Source: Pseudomonadota bacterium (GTDB lineage Bacteria; Pseudomonadota; Alphaproteobacteria; Rhizobiales; Xanthobacteraceae). Taken from it: 6,765 nt of DNA. Below are positions 1-6,765 of the stretch, one piece after another. Numbering within the stretch: the first letter of the stretch is position 1; each line of letters begins with the position of its first letter. The notes beneath the pieces were generated by a model that was given only the letters and a program-made list of their open reading frames with translations, was not told the origin of the DNA and ran no database searches. Both the position numbers and the translations under genes were made by a program. The DNA is taken from the NCBI GenBank assembly GCA_023405565.1, contig JAEXXW010000062.1, positions 1 through 6,765 of the forward strand. Reading direction: 5' to 3'.

Positions 1-221
1 ATCAAAGCCCGCGACGCATTCGGTTGAGGAGCTTGCGCAAAGAAAGTCTCGAAGTCTGTTTGCTTCTTTATCTGTGTTTCCAGTCCCTGCTGGTTGTATC
101 CCGTCAGCCAGCGGATGATTTCATCGACCTCGTCTTTGGTGCGTCCCTTCTTCTCCGCCTTGGCAATATAAAGCGGATAGACGCTGGCGAAGCTCATTGA
201 ATAGATCCGATGCTTTTTCAT
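1..221 (-). CDS. DUF2200 family protein, N-terminal part (runs off the left edge)
   Basis: The minus strand encodes 73 residues beginning [18 protein letters not shown] and continuing through [20 protein letters not shown] and [13 protein letters not shown]. This matches what I know of the DUF2200 family: small cytoplasmic proteins of roughly 110-120 residues with the signature [15 protein letters not shown], then [12 protein letters not shown] and TDFETFFxxAP. No biochemical role is established for the family that I know of. I chose the ATG at 219-221 because family members begin just before HRIY; the internal ATG at 195-197 (MSFASV) would cut off this conserved stretch. About 40 C-terminal residues should lie beyond the edge. 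No strong Shine-Dalgarno is visible. The frame is intact over the visible part. Family assignment is confident; function is unknown. Confidence 0.88.
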   Translation of the reverse strand, partial: MKKHRIYSMSFASVYPLYIAKAEKKGRTKDEVDEIIRWLTGYNQQGLETQIKKQTDFETFFAQAPQPNASRAL

Positions 222-496
222 CCGGCTTGCTCTGGGAGAATTTGGCGGCTGCTGCCACGATCCGTGGAGAAGAGATCACAAGCGTAACCCGGATCGAGGA
301 CGAGCGAAATCCGGAAGGATTGTTCTGGAATGGTGCCCGGATAAGCGAAGTCGGCGCTCGCGCGGCGGTGTGCGGCCCGATCGACGACGGTGCGCCGACA
401 GCGTGCAATGATGCCGTGACGCTCAATTCGGCGCGAACTCGGTCTTCGATCGCGATGAGATGTGAGGGATGCAAGGGAGATGCGGTGCATCGACCT
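222..496. other. Intergenic stretch with no supported gene
   Basis: This is the gene-free part of the 387-bp gap between the DUF2200 start and the end of the DUF4157-like gene; the rest of the gap is the repeat block at 497-599. Open frames cross it on both strands, but their products are low-complexity Arg/Ala/Ser-rich sequences with no motif I recognise, and they run into the repeat block. It should contain the promoter of the DUF2200 gene on the minus strand, but I cannot point to a convincing -35/-10 pair. It may include decayed coding sequence. Confidence 0.5.
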
Positions 497-531
497 GTAT
501 GGCGGGCTAAATGCAGTGCAGCCCGCCATAC
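497..531. repeat. Perfect 12-bp inverted repeat (hairpin)
   Basis: The arms GTATGGCGGGCT (497-508) and AGCCCGCCATAC (520-531) are perfectly complementary across an 11-nt loop. The stem is GC-rich and would be stable as RNA or as extruded DNA. No T run follows on either strand, so it is not a classical intrinsic terminator. It sits directly against the tandem repeat at 533-564. Confidence 0.85.
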
Positions 532-532
532 G

Positions 533-564
533 AAAGTCACCCAAAGACAAAGTCACCCAAAGAC
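533..564. repeat. Perfect tandem duplication of a 16-bp unit
   Basis: The unit AAAGTCACCCAAAGAC occurs at 533-548 and again, without any spacer or mismatch, at 549-564. Each unit has an internal near-repeat (AAAG..CACCC AAAG). It lies between two palindromes and seems to be part of one composite intergenic element. A recent slippage duplication is the simplest explanation. Confidence 0.9.
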
Positions 565-567
565 AAT

Positions 568-599
568 GGTGGGCCTGGCGCTTCGCGCTTTGGCCCACC
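568..599. repeat. REP-like palindrome downstream of the DUF4157-like gene
   Basis: The arms GGTGGGCC (568-575) and GGCCCACC (592-599) pair perfectly. The inner 16 nt holds a further small GCG/CGC hairpin. It lies 9 bp beyond the stop codon of the DUF4157-like gene, so it would sit in that mRNA's 3' end and could protect it or slow polymerase, although no T run follows. The pattern TGGTGGGC..GGCGCTT.GCGC..T..GCCCACC resembles a dispersed palindrome I recall from Bradyrhizobium-type genomes; that link is from memory. Confidence 0.7.
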
Positions 600-608
600 T
601 TGCGCCTG

Positions 609-1445
609 CTAGTTTCCGATCATTCCCTGAGCTGGCCCCCAAGCCGTTCCGCACCAGCATGGCGTTCCCAAAGGGGCATAAACTGTGAGGTAGCAGCCGC
701 CGCCAGCGTAAGCATAGCAGATGTTGGAGTTGTTCAGTTGCGGCTGTGGTGGAAAGCCCATGTTGTTGTTCGAAGCAAAAACGCGTTGCTGCGCCCAGTT
801 CGCATAGTTGTTGGCGGCATTTTGAGCTTCTTGCTCTACCGCGTTAAAATCCCGAATGTATCTTTTCGAGAAATCCCGAAGGCCCCAGTTCATAAATTGC
901 TGCACGTGTTGGAGTTCGTGGACCCAGAGCGTCGCATCTTCCGCGTAGTTATTGTCAGCAAAAACGACCACATCGATCAATGTGATGGCGGCCGCATCTC
1001 CATATCGAAATGAATTAACCTGAAGGCTCAGGTCGCCGCCGCCGCCAATACGATATCTGACGGCATTCAAAATATTGTCCGGCACAAATCCCTGGAGTTG
1101 GCTGCGTATATGAGGCGGAATGATATACACGCCATTCCGTATGGCCTCATTGCGAGACAGGTTGATCGCGCTCTCAAGCAAAGGCCATGTGCTTTCGACG
1201 AAAAACTCCGTTGTTATATGTTGAACCGCTCCGGACGCGCCTTCTTCGATATTCTTATATATCTGATTGTTATCTTTGAAGCGCTTGTGCTCGGCATCCA
1301 TATTTCGCCCGAGATCTTCAAGCGGCTTCACTCCTGTTGCCCTGCCAACTCCTTTTACCAAGCCTCCGAATAATCCATCAGCCAAGACAGCCGACATAAA
1401 CATTGACCAAAATACCAATGCCAATATCGCAACGCGTTTGAGCAT
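609..1445 (-). CDS. Secreted DUF4157-like protein with HExxH zincin motif
   Basis: 278 residues. Residues 1-22 form a signal peptide (MLKR, a hydrophobic run, then cleavage at AVLA|DG), so the protein should leave the cytoplasm. A Gly-rich helical stretch follows. Residues about 110-215 resemble the DUF4157 core: IPPHIRSQLQGFVP, a central VVVFADNNYAEDATLWVHELQ segment, and an HELQHVQQF motif at 176-184. His176, Glu177 and His180 fit a metal site; Glu204 or Glu206 in AVEQEAQ could be the third ligand (inference). The tail has Cys243, 251, 263 and 265, which could form disulfides. I chose ATG 1445 over the in-frame GTG at 1457 because GGAGG (1451-1455) lies 5 nt upstream and inside the longer reading. 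DUF4157 occurs in proteins tied to extracellular contractile injection systems and in other secreted proteins; no such system is visible here. Substrate unknown. Confidence 0.82.
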   Translation of the reverse strand: MLKRVAILALVFWSMFMSAVLADGLFGGLVKGVGRATGVKPLEDLGRNMDAEHKRFKDNNQIYKNIEEGASGAVQHITTEFFVESTWPLLESAINLSRNEAIRNGVYIIPPHIRSQLQGFVPDNILNAVRYRIGGGGDLSLQVNSFRYGDAAAITLIDVVVFADNNYAEDATLWVHELQHVQQFMNWGLRDFSKRYIRDFNAVEQEAQNAANNYANWAQQRVFASNNNMGFPPQPQLNNSNICYAYAGGGCYLTVYAPLGTPCWCGTAWGPAQGMIGN

Positions 1446-1450
1446 TTGCC

Positions 1451-1455
1451 CCTCC
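1451..1455 (-). promoter_or_regulatory. Shine-Dalgarno GGAGG that fixes the start of the DUF4157-like gene
   Basis: On the minus strand GGAGG lies 5 nt before the ATG at 1445. A start at GTG 1457 would leave this site inside the coding sequence and would put four extra residues before the signal peptide. Confidence 0.75.
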
Positions 1456-1549
1456 ACAACCGACCGACGGCAAAATGCTACCTTAAATTGTATTTCCGGG
1501 CAAGATTGTGAGTCTGGCGTTGGACTGCATTGGCGGAAAGCCGGCGAAG

Positions 1550-1600
1550 GTCGTCAAAAGAGAATGATGGGCTTGGCGCTGCATGCCTTTCACGCGTTCA
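1550..1600. repeat. Degenerate copy of the 552-599 repeat block
   Basis: Positions 1550-1580 align without gaps to 552-582 with 25 of 31 bases identical; the shared core is AATG.TGGGC.TGGCGCT. The right-hand arm has decayed, so only a weak palindrome remains. Both copies lie just beyond the stop codon of a minus-strand gene (the unknown 180-residue gene here, the DUF4157-like gene there). It fills much of the 193-bp gap between the two accessory genes. Confidence 0.6.
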
Positions 1601-1638
1601 ACCCGGAATTCGCTACGCTTCAATCCAGACTGAACTTG

Positions 1639-2181
1639 CTAGGGCTCCATCCCGTCTGAATAGTTTGGCCAAAGATAGTTCTCGTACATGGCCGGGGCCG
1701 CTAGCTCTGTCCAGACATAACCTTTCTCCGCCTTTGTCACGTAGCCCAGTAGTGCGATAGCATCGAGTGCGGGTGCAATGCGATTGTCAACGTTGAAGGG
1801 CTCATTGCGGTCGATTGAGAAGCCCGTGTCGCGATCGTAGTATCCGTAAAGGCCAATAAACGCGCTTAATAGTTCTAAGAAGGTTGGGCCGGATATCCAG
1901 TTCTGTTTGGCAATCTTACCTGCATCACCCACGCTGCAGTTGAAGGAAAAATTGACGAATGGTCGTCCATGAGGGGCGCCGGCATCATTGAGTATGCCAA
2001 GTCTCAAGAGGTTATAAGCGGCGCTTTCAAAGGGCGACATGTGCCAGTGATAATATATGGGGCCTTCGATCTCACGAAATTCGGGACGCTCCTTTTCTCT
2101 GCTGATTTTGGCGTCATCATAAACGTGCCGCGTTATCGCCTGCGCAAGCTCGCCGTAGGCTTCCAGTTCTTGCGAATGCAT
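1639..2181 (-). CDS. Hypothetical protein, 180 residues, possible winged-helix C-terminus
   Basis: I do not recognise this family. The protein is soluble-looking, acidic and aromatic-rich, with no signal peptide or membrane segment. Features visible: a helical N-terminus (ELEAYGELAQAITRHVYDD), a central PIYYHWHMSPFESAAYNLLRLGIL block (residues 41-64), and a C-terminal segment (about 135-165) reading LDAIALLGYVTKAEKGYVWT and then APAM. The last part has the rhythm of a helix-turn-helix with a wing, but that is only inference from pattern. The ATG at 2181 has a weak purine-rich site (GAGAAG) upstream. It lies 193 bp before the DUF4157-like gene on the same strand, so the two may be co-expressed. 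Codon use is more A/T-ending than in the thi genes, suggesting different ancestry. The ORF is intact and probably real. Confidence 0.65.
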   Translation of the reverse strand: MHSQELEAYGELAQAITRHVYDDAKISREKERPEFREIEGPIYYHWHMSPFESAAYNLLRLGILNDAGAPHGRPFVNFSFNCSVGDAGKIAKQNWISGPTFLELLSAFIGLYGYYDRDTGFSIDRNEPFNVDNRIAPALDAIALLGYVTKAEKGYVWTELAAPAMYENYLWPNYSDGMEP

Positions 2182-2268
2182 GGTCTGACTTCTCTGTTAC
2201 AAGCAAAAGAAAACCGTAGTGCCCACGCGGTTGTCGGGTAAGTTGATCGGGCTTGTTCTCCCACCTCC

Positions 2269-2286
2269 AAAAAAAGCCGCGCTTTT
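2269..2286 (-). terminator. Candidate intrinsic terminator after thiC
   Basis: Read on the minus strand, AAAAGC-GCG-GCTTTT forms a 6-bp stem with a 3-nt loop, and the downstream arm runs into a total of seven T. It lies about 80 bp past the thiC stop and ahead of the unknown 180-residue gene, which fits the end of the thi transcript. The stem is short and has only two GC pairs, so strength is uncertain; the palindrome at 2312-2334 just before it may help. Confidence 0.5.
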
Positions 2287-2303
2287 GCACGGCCATTTCA
2301 TTT

Positions 2304-2340
2304 CGGGATGGATGCCCGGGTCAAGCCCGGGCATGACGGT
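2304..2340. repeat. Dispersed intergenic palindrome downstream of thiC
   Basis: The arms ATGCCCGGG (2312-2320) and CCCGGGCAT (2326-2334) pair perfectly around the 5-nt loop TCAAG, flanked by GGATGG and GACGG. The core GGATGCCCGGGTCAAGCCCG is, from memory, a very common repeated palindrome between genes in alphaproteobacteria. It begins 32 bp past the thiC stop, so the stem would form in the 3' untranslated region of the thi mRNA. Confidence 0.8.
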
Positions 2341-2365
2341 GGCGTAAGCAAGGATGCCAATAGGG

Positions 2366-4414
<2,049 letters not shown>

Positions 4415-5053
4415 TTATCCGTTTCCGACGGTATGGCCGATTTTAAGGGCGGATTGCGAAGTCTGCGCGAGCCAGTCGCGCACGCGCGCGTCCGGATCGG
4501 AATTCCTGGTCACGTCGCTGACGACGGCGATGGAATCGGCGCCGGCGCTGAACACGGCGGGCGCCTGTTCCAGCGTGATGCCGCCGATGGCGATGAGCGG
4601 AAGGCTGCCGATGCGCTTTTTCCAGACGCCGAGCTTGTCGATGCCTTGCGGTGCAAACGGCATGACTTTCAGCGTGGTCGGAAAGATCGGGCCGAGCGCG
4701 ACATAATCGGGTTTGTAACGCAGGGCGTTGTCGAGTTCTTCGTCGTCATGCGTGGACAGGCCGAGCGTCAGGCCGGCGCGGCGGATCGCCGGAATGTCGG
4801 CATCGGCGAGATCTTCCTGACCGAGATGCAGATGCTCCGCGCCAGCCTCGAGCGCCGCCTGCCAGTAATCGTTGACGACAAGCTTCGTGTTCGTGCCTTT
4901 GGTCGCGGCGAGCGCAGCGCGCACCAGAGGCAGGGCCTCGGCGTGCGGCAGACCCTTCGCGCGCAATTGCACGGTGCCGACGCCGAGCCGCGCAAGGCGC
5001 TCGACCCAGGTCACCGTGTCAACGACAGGATAGAAACGATCAGGATACGGCAT
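4415..5053 (-). CDS. thiE: Thiamine phosphate synthase ThiE
   Basis: 212 residues, the usual size of this TIM-barrel enzyme, which couples HMP pyrophosphate with thiazole phosphate to give thiamine phosphate in the cytoplasm. Motifs in order: TVQLRAK (27-33), VVNDYWQAA (59-67, with the Asn-Asp pair that binds pyrophosphate and Mg), HLGQEDL (76-82), LGLSTH (97-102), VALGPIFPT (118-126), AIGGIT (155-160) and AVVSDVT (176-182). The replacement of the common NDR by NDY and the KVMPFAPQG segment resemble the alphaproteobacterial ThiE subgroup I know. The start codon lies inside the end of thiG (14-bp overlap) with no good Shine-Dalgarno, so translation is probably coupled to thiG. Nothing suggests it is damaged. 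Confidence 0.95.
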   Translation of the reverse strand: MPYPDRFYPVVDTVTWVERLARLGVGTVQLRAKGLPHAEALPLVRAALAATKGTNTKLVVNDYWQAALEAGAEHLHLGQEDLADADIPAIRRAGLTLGLSTHDDEELDNALRYKPDYVALGPIFPTTLKVMPFAPQGIDKLGVWKKRIGSLPLIAIGGITLEQAPAVFSAGADSIAVVSDVTRNSDPDARVRDWLAQTSQSALKIGHTVGNG

Positions 5054-5822
5054 GCCAGAACGGTGTCCCGATGACAGGAGTTGAAGGGGATGCGAAATCG
5101 CGCGCGCCCATCAGGCCCGCTTCGAATGCGATGCGACCAGAGTCGACGCCGAGCCGGAAGGCATTCGCCATGTTTACGGGATCGGCGGCCTTGGCGATGG
5201 CGGTGTTGAGCAGCACGGCGTCGTAGCCAAGCTCCATCGCGCTCGCGGCGTGCGATGGTGCGCCGAGACCGGCATCGACAATCAGCGTGATATCCGGCAG
5301 CCGCGCGCGCATCAGCTTCAGCGCATCGCGATTGACGATTCCGCGGGCGCTGCCAATCGGCGCGGCCCATGGCATCACCACGCGGCAGCCGGCATCGACC
5401 AGACGTTGCGCGACGCCGAGATCCTCGGTGGTGTAGGGGAACACCTCGAAGCCGTCCTTGACCAGAATGTTGGCGGCCTCGACCAGCCCGACGACATCGG
5501 GTTGCAGCGTCTCGTCGTCGGCGATGACTTCCAGCTTGATCCATGAGGTGCCGAACAATTCGCGCGCCATCTGCGCGGTGGTGACGGCTTCGCGCACCGA
5601 GCGGCAGCCGGCGGTGTTCGGCAGCACGGCGACATCGAGATCGCGGATCAGCGACCAGAAATTGTTGCCGGATTTTCCGCCGGCGGATTCGCGGCGCAGC
5701 GAGACAGTAACGATGCCGGCGCCCGACGCGCGGATCGCCTGCTGCATGACAGCGGGCGAGGGGTAGAGCGCCGTGCCGACCAGCAATCGCGAGGTGAAGG
5801 TCTTGCCGTAGAGCGTCAGCAT
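5040..5822 (-). CDS. thiG: Thiazole synthase ThiG
   Basis: 260 residues from the ATG at 5822. ThiG condenses deoxyxylulose phosphate, dehydroglycine (from ThiO) and the sulfur of ThiS thiocarboxylate into the thiazole phosphate; it works as a TIM-barrel complex with ThiS. The catalytic Schiff-base lysine is Lys96 in SWIKLEV, the same number as in Bacillus subtilis. Other landmarks: [19 protein letters not shown] (5-23), VTVSLRRE (38-45), LPNTAGCRS (67-75), [10 protein letters not shown] (149-158), [18 protein letters not shown] (182-199) and [10 protein letters not shown] (203-212). I prefer ATG 5822 over an in-frame TTG at 5840, since family members begin MLxxYGK and a Shine-Dalgarno (GAGGA) lies 5 nt before it. 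It overlaps thiE by 14 bp but is separated from thiS by 145 bp holding a palindromic element. Confidence 0.96.
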   Translation of the reverse strand: MLTLYGKTFTSRLLVGTALYPSPAVMQQAIRASGAGIVTVSLRRESAGGKSGNNFWSLIRDLDVAVLPNTAGCRSVREAVTTAQMARELFGTSWIKLEVIADDETLQPDVVGLVEAANILVKDGFEVFPYTTEDLGVAQRLVDAGCRVVMPWAAPIGSARGIVNRDALKLMRARLPDITLIVDAGLGAPSHAASAMELGYDAVLLNTAIAKAADPVNMANAFRLGVDSGRIAFEAGLMGARDFASPSTPVIGTPFWHAVS

Positions 5823-5827
5823 GATGG

Positions 5828-5832
5828 TCCTC
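5828..5832 (-). promoter_or_regulatory. Shine-Dalgarno GAGGA that fixes the thiG start
   Basis: GAGGA on the minus strand, 5 nt before the ATG at 5822. It shows that thiG has its own ribosome entry and does not depend on coupling to thiS, which fits the long gap between them. It argues against the upstream TTG at 5840 as the start. Confidence 0.7.
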
Positions 5833-5847
5833 GCGCGCAACCCAGTT

Positions 5848-5918
5848 TCCGCTCGTCCCCGCGAAGGCGGGGACCCAGAGTCACGCGCTGGATTCCCGCC
5901 TTCGCGGGAATGAGCGGA
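5848..5918. repeat. Two-hairpin palindromic element inside the thi operon (thiS-thiG gap)
   Basis: Three nested pairings are visible. Hairpin A: GTCCCCGC (5855-5862) with GCGGGGAC (5867-5874), loop GAAG. Hairpin B: ATTCCCGC (5892-5899) with GCGGGAAT (5904-5911), loop CTTC. A closing stem TCCGCTC (5848-5854) with GAGCGGA (5912-5918) joins the ends, giving a Y-shaped, three-way-junction fold. Hairpins A and B share a CCCGC-loop-GCGGG core and are probably copies of one repeat. From memory, TCCCCGCGAAGGCGGGGA and TTCCCGCCTTCGCGGGAA type hairpins are abundant between genes in Bradyrhizobium-like genomes, so this is a REP/BIME-like insertion, not a thi-specific element. Confidence 0.85.
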
Positions 5919-5967
5919 TGTCGTGAGCTGTCGTTTTTCAGGTGGCAGCGAGCATGAGGACGCATGA

Positions 5968-6165
5968 CTACCCTCCCTGCCGCGGCGTGAGGATTTCCAC
6001 CTCGTCGCCGTCCTTCAGTTCGGTGTCGCCCCAGCGGGCGCGCTGCACCACGGCGTAATTGACGGCGACGACGAAATGCGTGCCCTCGTATTCGAGTTCG
6101 TTCAGCAGCGCGTCGATGCGCGCGGCCGCGATGTCCTTGCGTTCGCCGTTGACGGTCAATTGCAT
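5968..6165 (-). CDS. thiS: Sulfur carrier protein ThiS
   Basis: 65 residues with a beta-grasp (ubiquitin-like) fold. It begins [12 protein letters not shown] and ends in the diagnostic Gly-Gly (TPRQGG), whose terminal carboxylate is adenylated and turned into a thiocarboxylate to deliver sulfur to ThiG. Middle landmarks: [14 protein letters not shown] (32-45), where family members have VAVNxxxVPRxxW, and [10 protein letters not shown] (50-59). Length is typical. The ATG at 6165 lies within the end of thiO (10-bp overlap), with GAGG on the minus strand 7 nt upstream, so translation is likely coupled. No ThiF adenylating enzyme is in the window; it must be supplied from elsewhere. Confidence 0.95.
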   Translation of the reverse strand: MQLTVNGERKDIAAARIDALLNELEYEGTHFVVAVNYAVVQRARWGDTELKDGDEVEILTPRQGG

Positions 6166-6765
6166 TGCATCACCTCGTTATCGACGGCGCCGCTGGTGAC
6201 ATAGGCGAGCGTCATTTCGGCGAGCGCCGGCGCGATCAGGAAGCCGTGGCGATAAAGCCCGTTCACGGAGATACGCGATCCGTTCGCGGCAATGCGCGGC
6301 AGATTGTCGGGATAGGCAGGCCGCAGGCCTGTGCCGAATTCGACGATGCGGGCTTCGGCAAAGGCAGGATGCACGGCGTAGGCGGTGCTGAGCAATTCGA
6401 GCGCCGAGCGCACGCTCATGCCGTCGTCCTCGCTTTCCAATGAGGTGGCGCCAATCATGATGCGGTTGTCGGCGCGCGGGACGAGATAGAGCGGCCATCG
6501 CGGATGCATCAGCCGCACCGGGCGCGACAATGCGATTTCGTCGGTTTCGACGACGATGGTCTCGCCCTTCACGCCACGCAGATTGCGCGCCGTATCGTCT
6601 GCATCATCGCGCGCGGCGAGGCCGCGGCAATCGATGACGATGCCGTCGAGGTCGCGCGGCTCACACGCGTTGTCGAAGCGGATTTCGACGCCATGCGCGG
6701 TGAGTTGCTCATGCAAAGCAGGCAGCACGCGCCGCGGCTCGACATGGCCCTCGTCGGGAAAGAAG
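6156..6765 (-). CDS. thiO: Glycine oxidase ThiO, C-terminal part (starts beyond the right edge)
   Basis: About 203 C-terminal residues of an FAD-dependent D-amino-acid-oxidase family enzyme; complete ThiO proteins are roughly 330-370 residues. The frame is open to the window edge, where it reads FFPDEGHVEPRRVLPAL, the substrate-domain segment typical of ThiO. Downstream landmarks are VIDCRGLAARD, RGVKGETIVVET, LMHPRWPLYLVPRADNRIMI followed by GATS, GLRPAYPDNLPRIA, and NGLYRHGFLIAPAL near the C-terminus, which contacts the flavin. It supplies dehydroglycine to ThiG, as expected in aerobic bacteria that lack the ThiH route. The apparent GTG start at 6728 is not the real start, since homologous sequence continues upstream. 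It overlaps thiS by 10 bp. The N-terminal Rossmann GxGxxG motif and any TPP riboswitch are outside the window. Confidence 0.93.
   Translation of the reverse strand, partial: FFPDEGHVEPRRVLPALHEQLTAHGVEIRFDNACEPRDLDGIVIDCRGLAARDDADDTARNLRGVKGETIVVETDEIALSRPVRLMHPRWPLYLVPRADNRIMIGATSLESEDDGMSVRSALELLSTAYAVHPAFAEARIVEFGTGLRPAYPDNLPRIAANGSRISVNGLYRHGFLIAPALAEMTLAYVTSGAVDNEVMQCN

Noticed and set aside
497..531. Perfect inverted repeat considered as an intrinsic terminator
   Set aside because: Neither side has a T run, so it is reported as a repeat only.
533..564. Tandem repeat considered as a CRISPR fragment
   Set aside because: The two units are directly adjacent with no spacer and there are only two; no cas gene is present.
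218..598. Minus-strand open frames of 126 and 139 codons (218-598 and 121-540)
   Set aside because: They begin in or pass through the repeat block and overlap the start of the DUF2200 gene; composition is Arg/Ser/Ala-rich without motifs.
197..688. Plus-strand open frame of 163 codons across the left intergenic gap
   Set aside because: It overlaps the DUF2200 start, the repeat block and the end of the DUF4157-like gene, and its product matches no family I know.
5822..5840. In-frame TTG at 5840 as the thiG start
   Set aside because: The ATG at 5822 has a well-spaced GAGGA site and gives the usual ThiG N-terminus; the longer form would bury that site in the coding sequence.

Overview
The window looks like chromosomal DNA from an alphaproteobacterium of the Hyphomicrobiales (Bradyrhizobium/Rhodopseudomonas/Afipia-like). 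This rests on the ThiO-ThiS-ThiG-ThiE-ThiC protein sequences, high GC with G/C-ending codons in the thi genes, and three kinds of intergenic palindrome of types I recall as common in that group. The genus cannot be fixed from the sequence alone. Every gene I can support lies on the minus strand, so transcription runs from the right end to the left.

Right two thirds (about 2366-6765): a thiamine biosynthesis operon read as thiO (3' part only), thiS, thiG, thiE, thiC. ThiO, ThiS and ThiG build the thiazole phosphate: ThiO oxidises glycine to dehydroglycine, ThiS carries the sulfur as a C-terminal thiocarboxylate, and ThiG closes the ring. ThiC makes the pyrimidine phosphate (HMP-P), and ThiE joins the two halves into thiamine phosphate. 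thiO/thiS and thiG/thiE overlap, and thiE/thiC are 37 bp apart. The exception is a 127-145 bp gap between thiS and thiG, filled by a two-hairpin palindromic element. I see no TPP riboswitch in the window; if there is one, it should lie upstream of thiO, beyond the right edge. thiC is followed by a GC-rich palindrome and then a terminator-like hairpin with a T run.

Left third (about 1-2280): an accessory-looking stretch, visibly richer in A/T-ending codons. It holds an unrecognised 180-residue protein, then a secreted 278-residue protein with a DUF4157-like core, an HELQH zincin-type motif and a Cys-rich tail. After a 387-bp gap comes the N-terminal part of a DUF2200 protein that runs off the left edge. 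The gap carries a perfect 12-bp inverted repeat, a perfect 16-bp tandem duplication and an 8-bp-arm hairpin side by side. A degenerate relative of this block lies between the two accessory genes.

I find no CRISPR array, tRNA, rRNA, transposase or phage gene. The thi operon is well understood. The points most worth a second look are the secreted DUF4157-like protein and its unknown neighbour, and the repeat elements, above all the one inside the thi operon.
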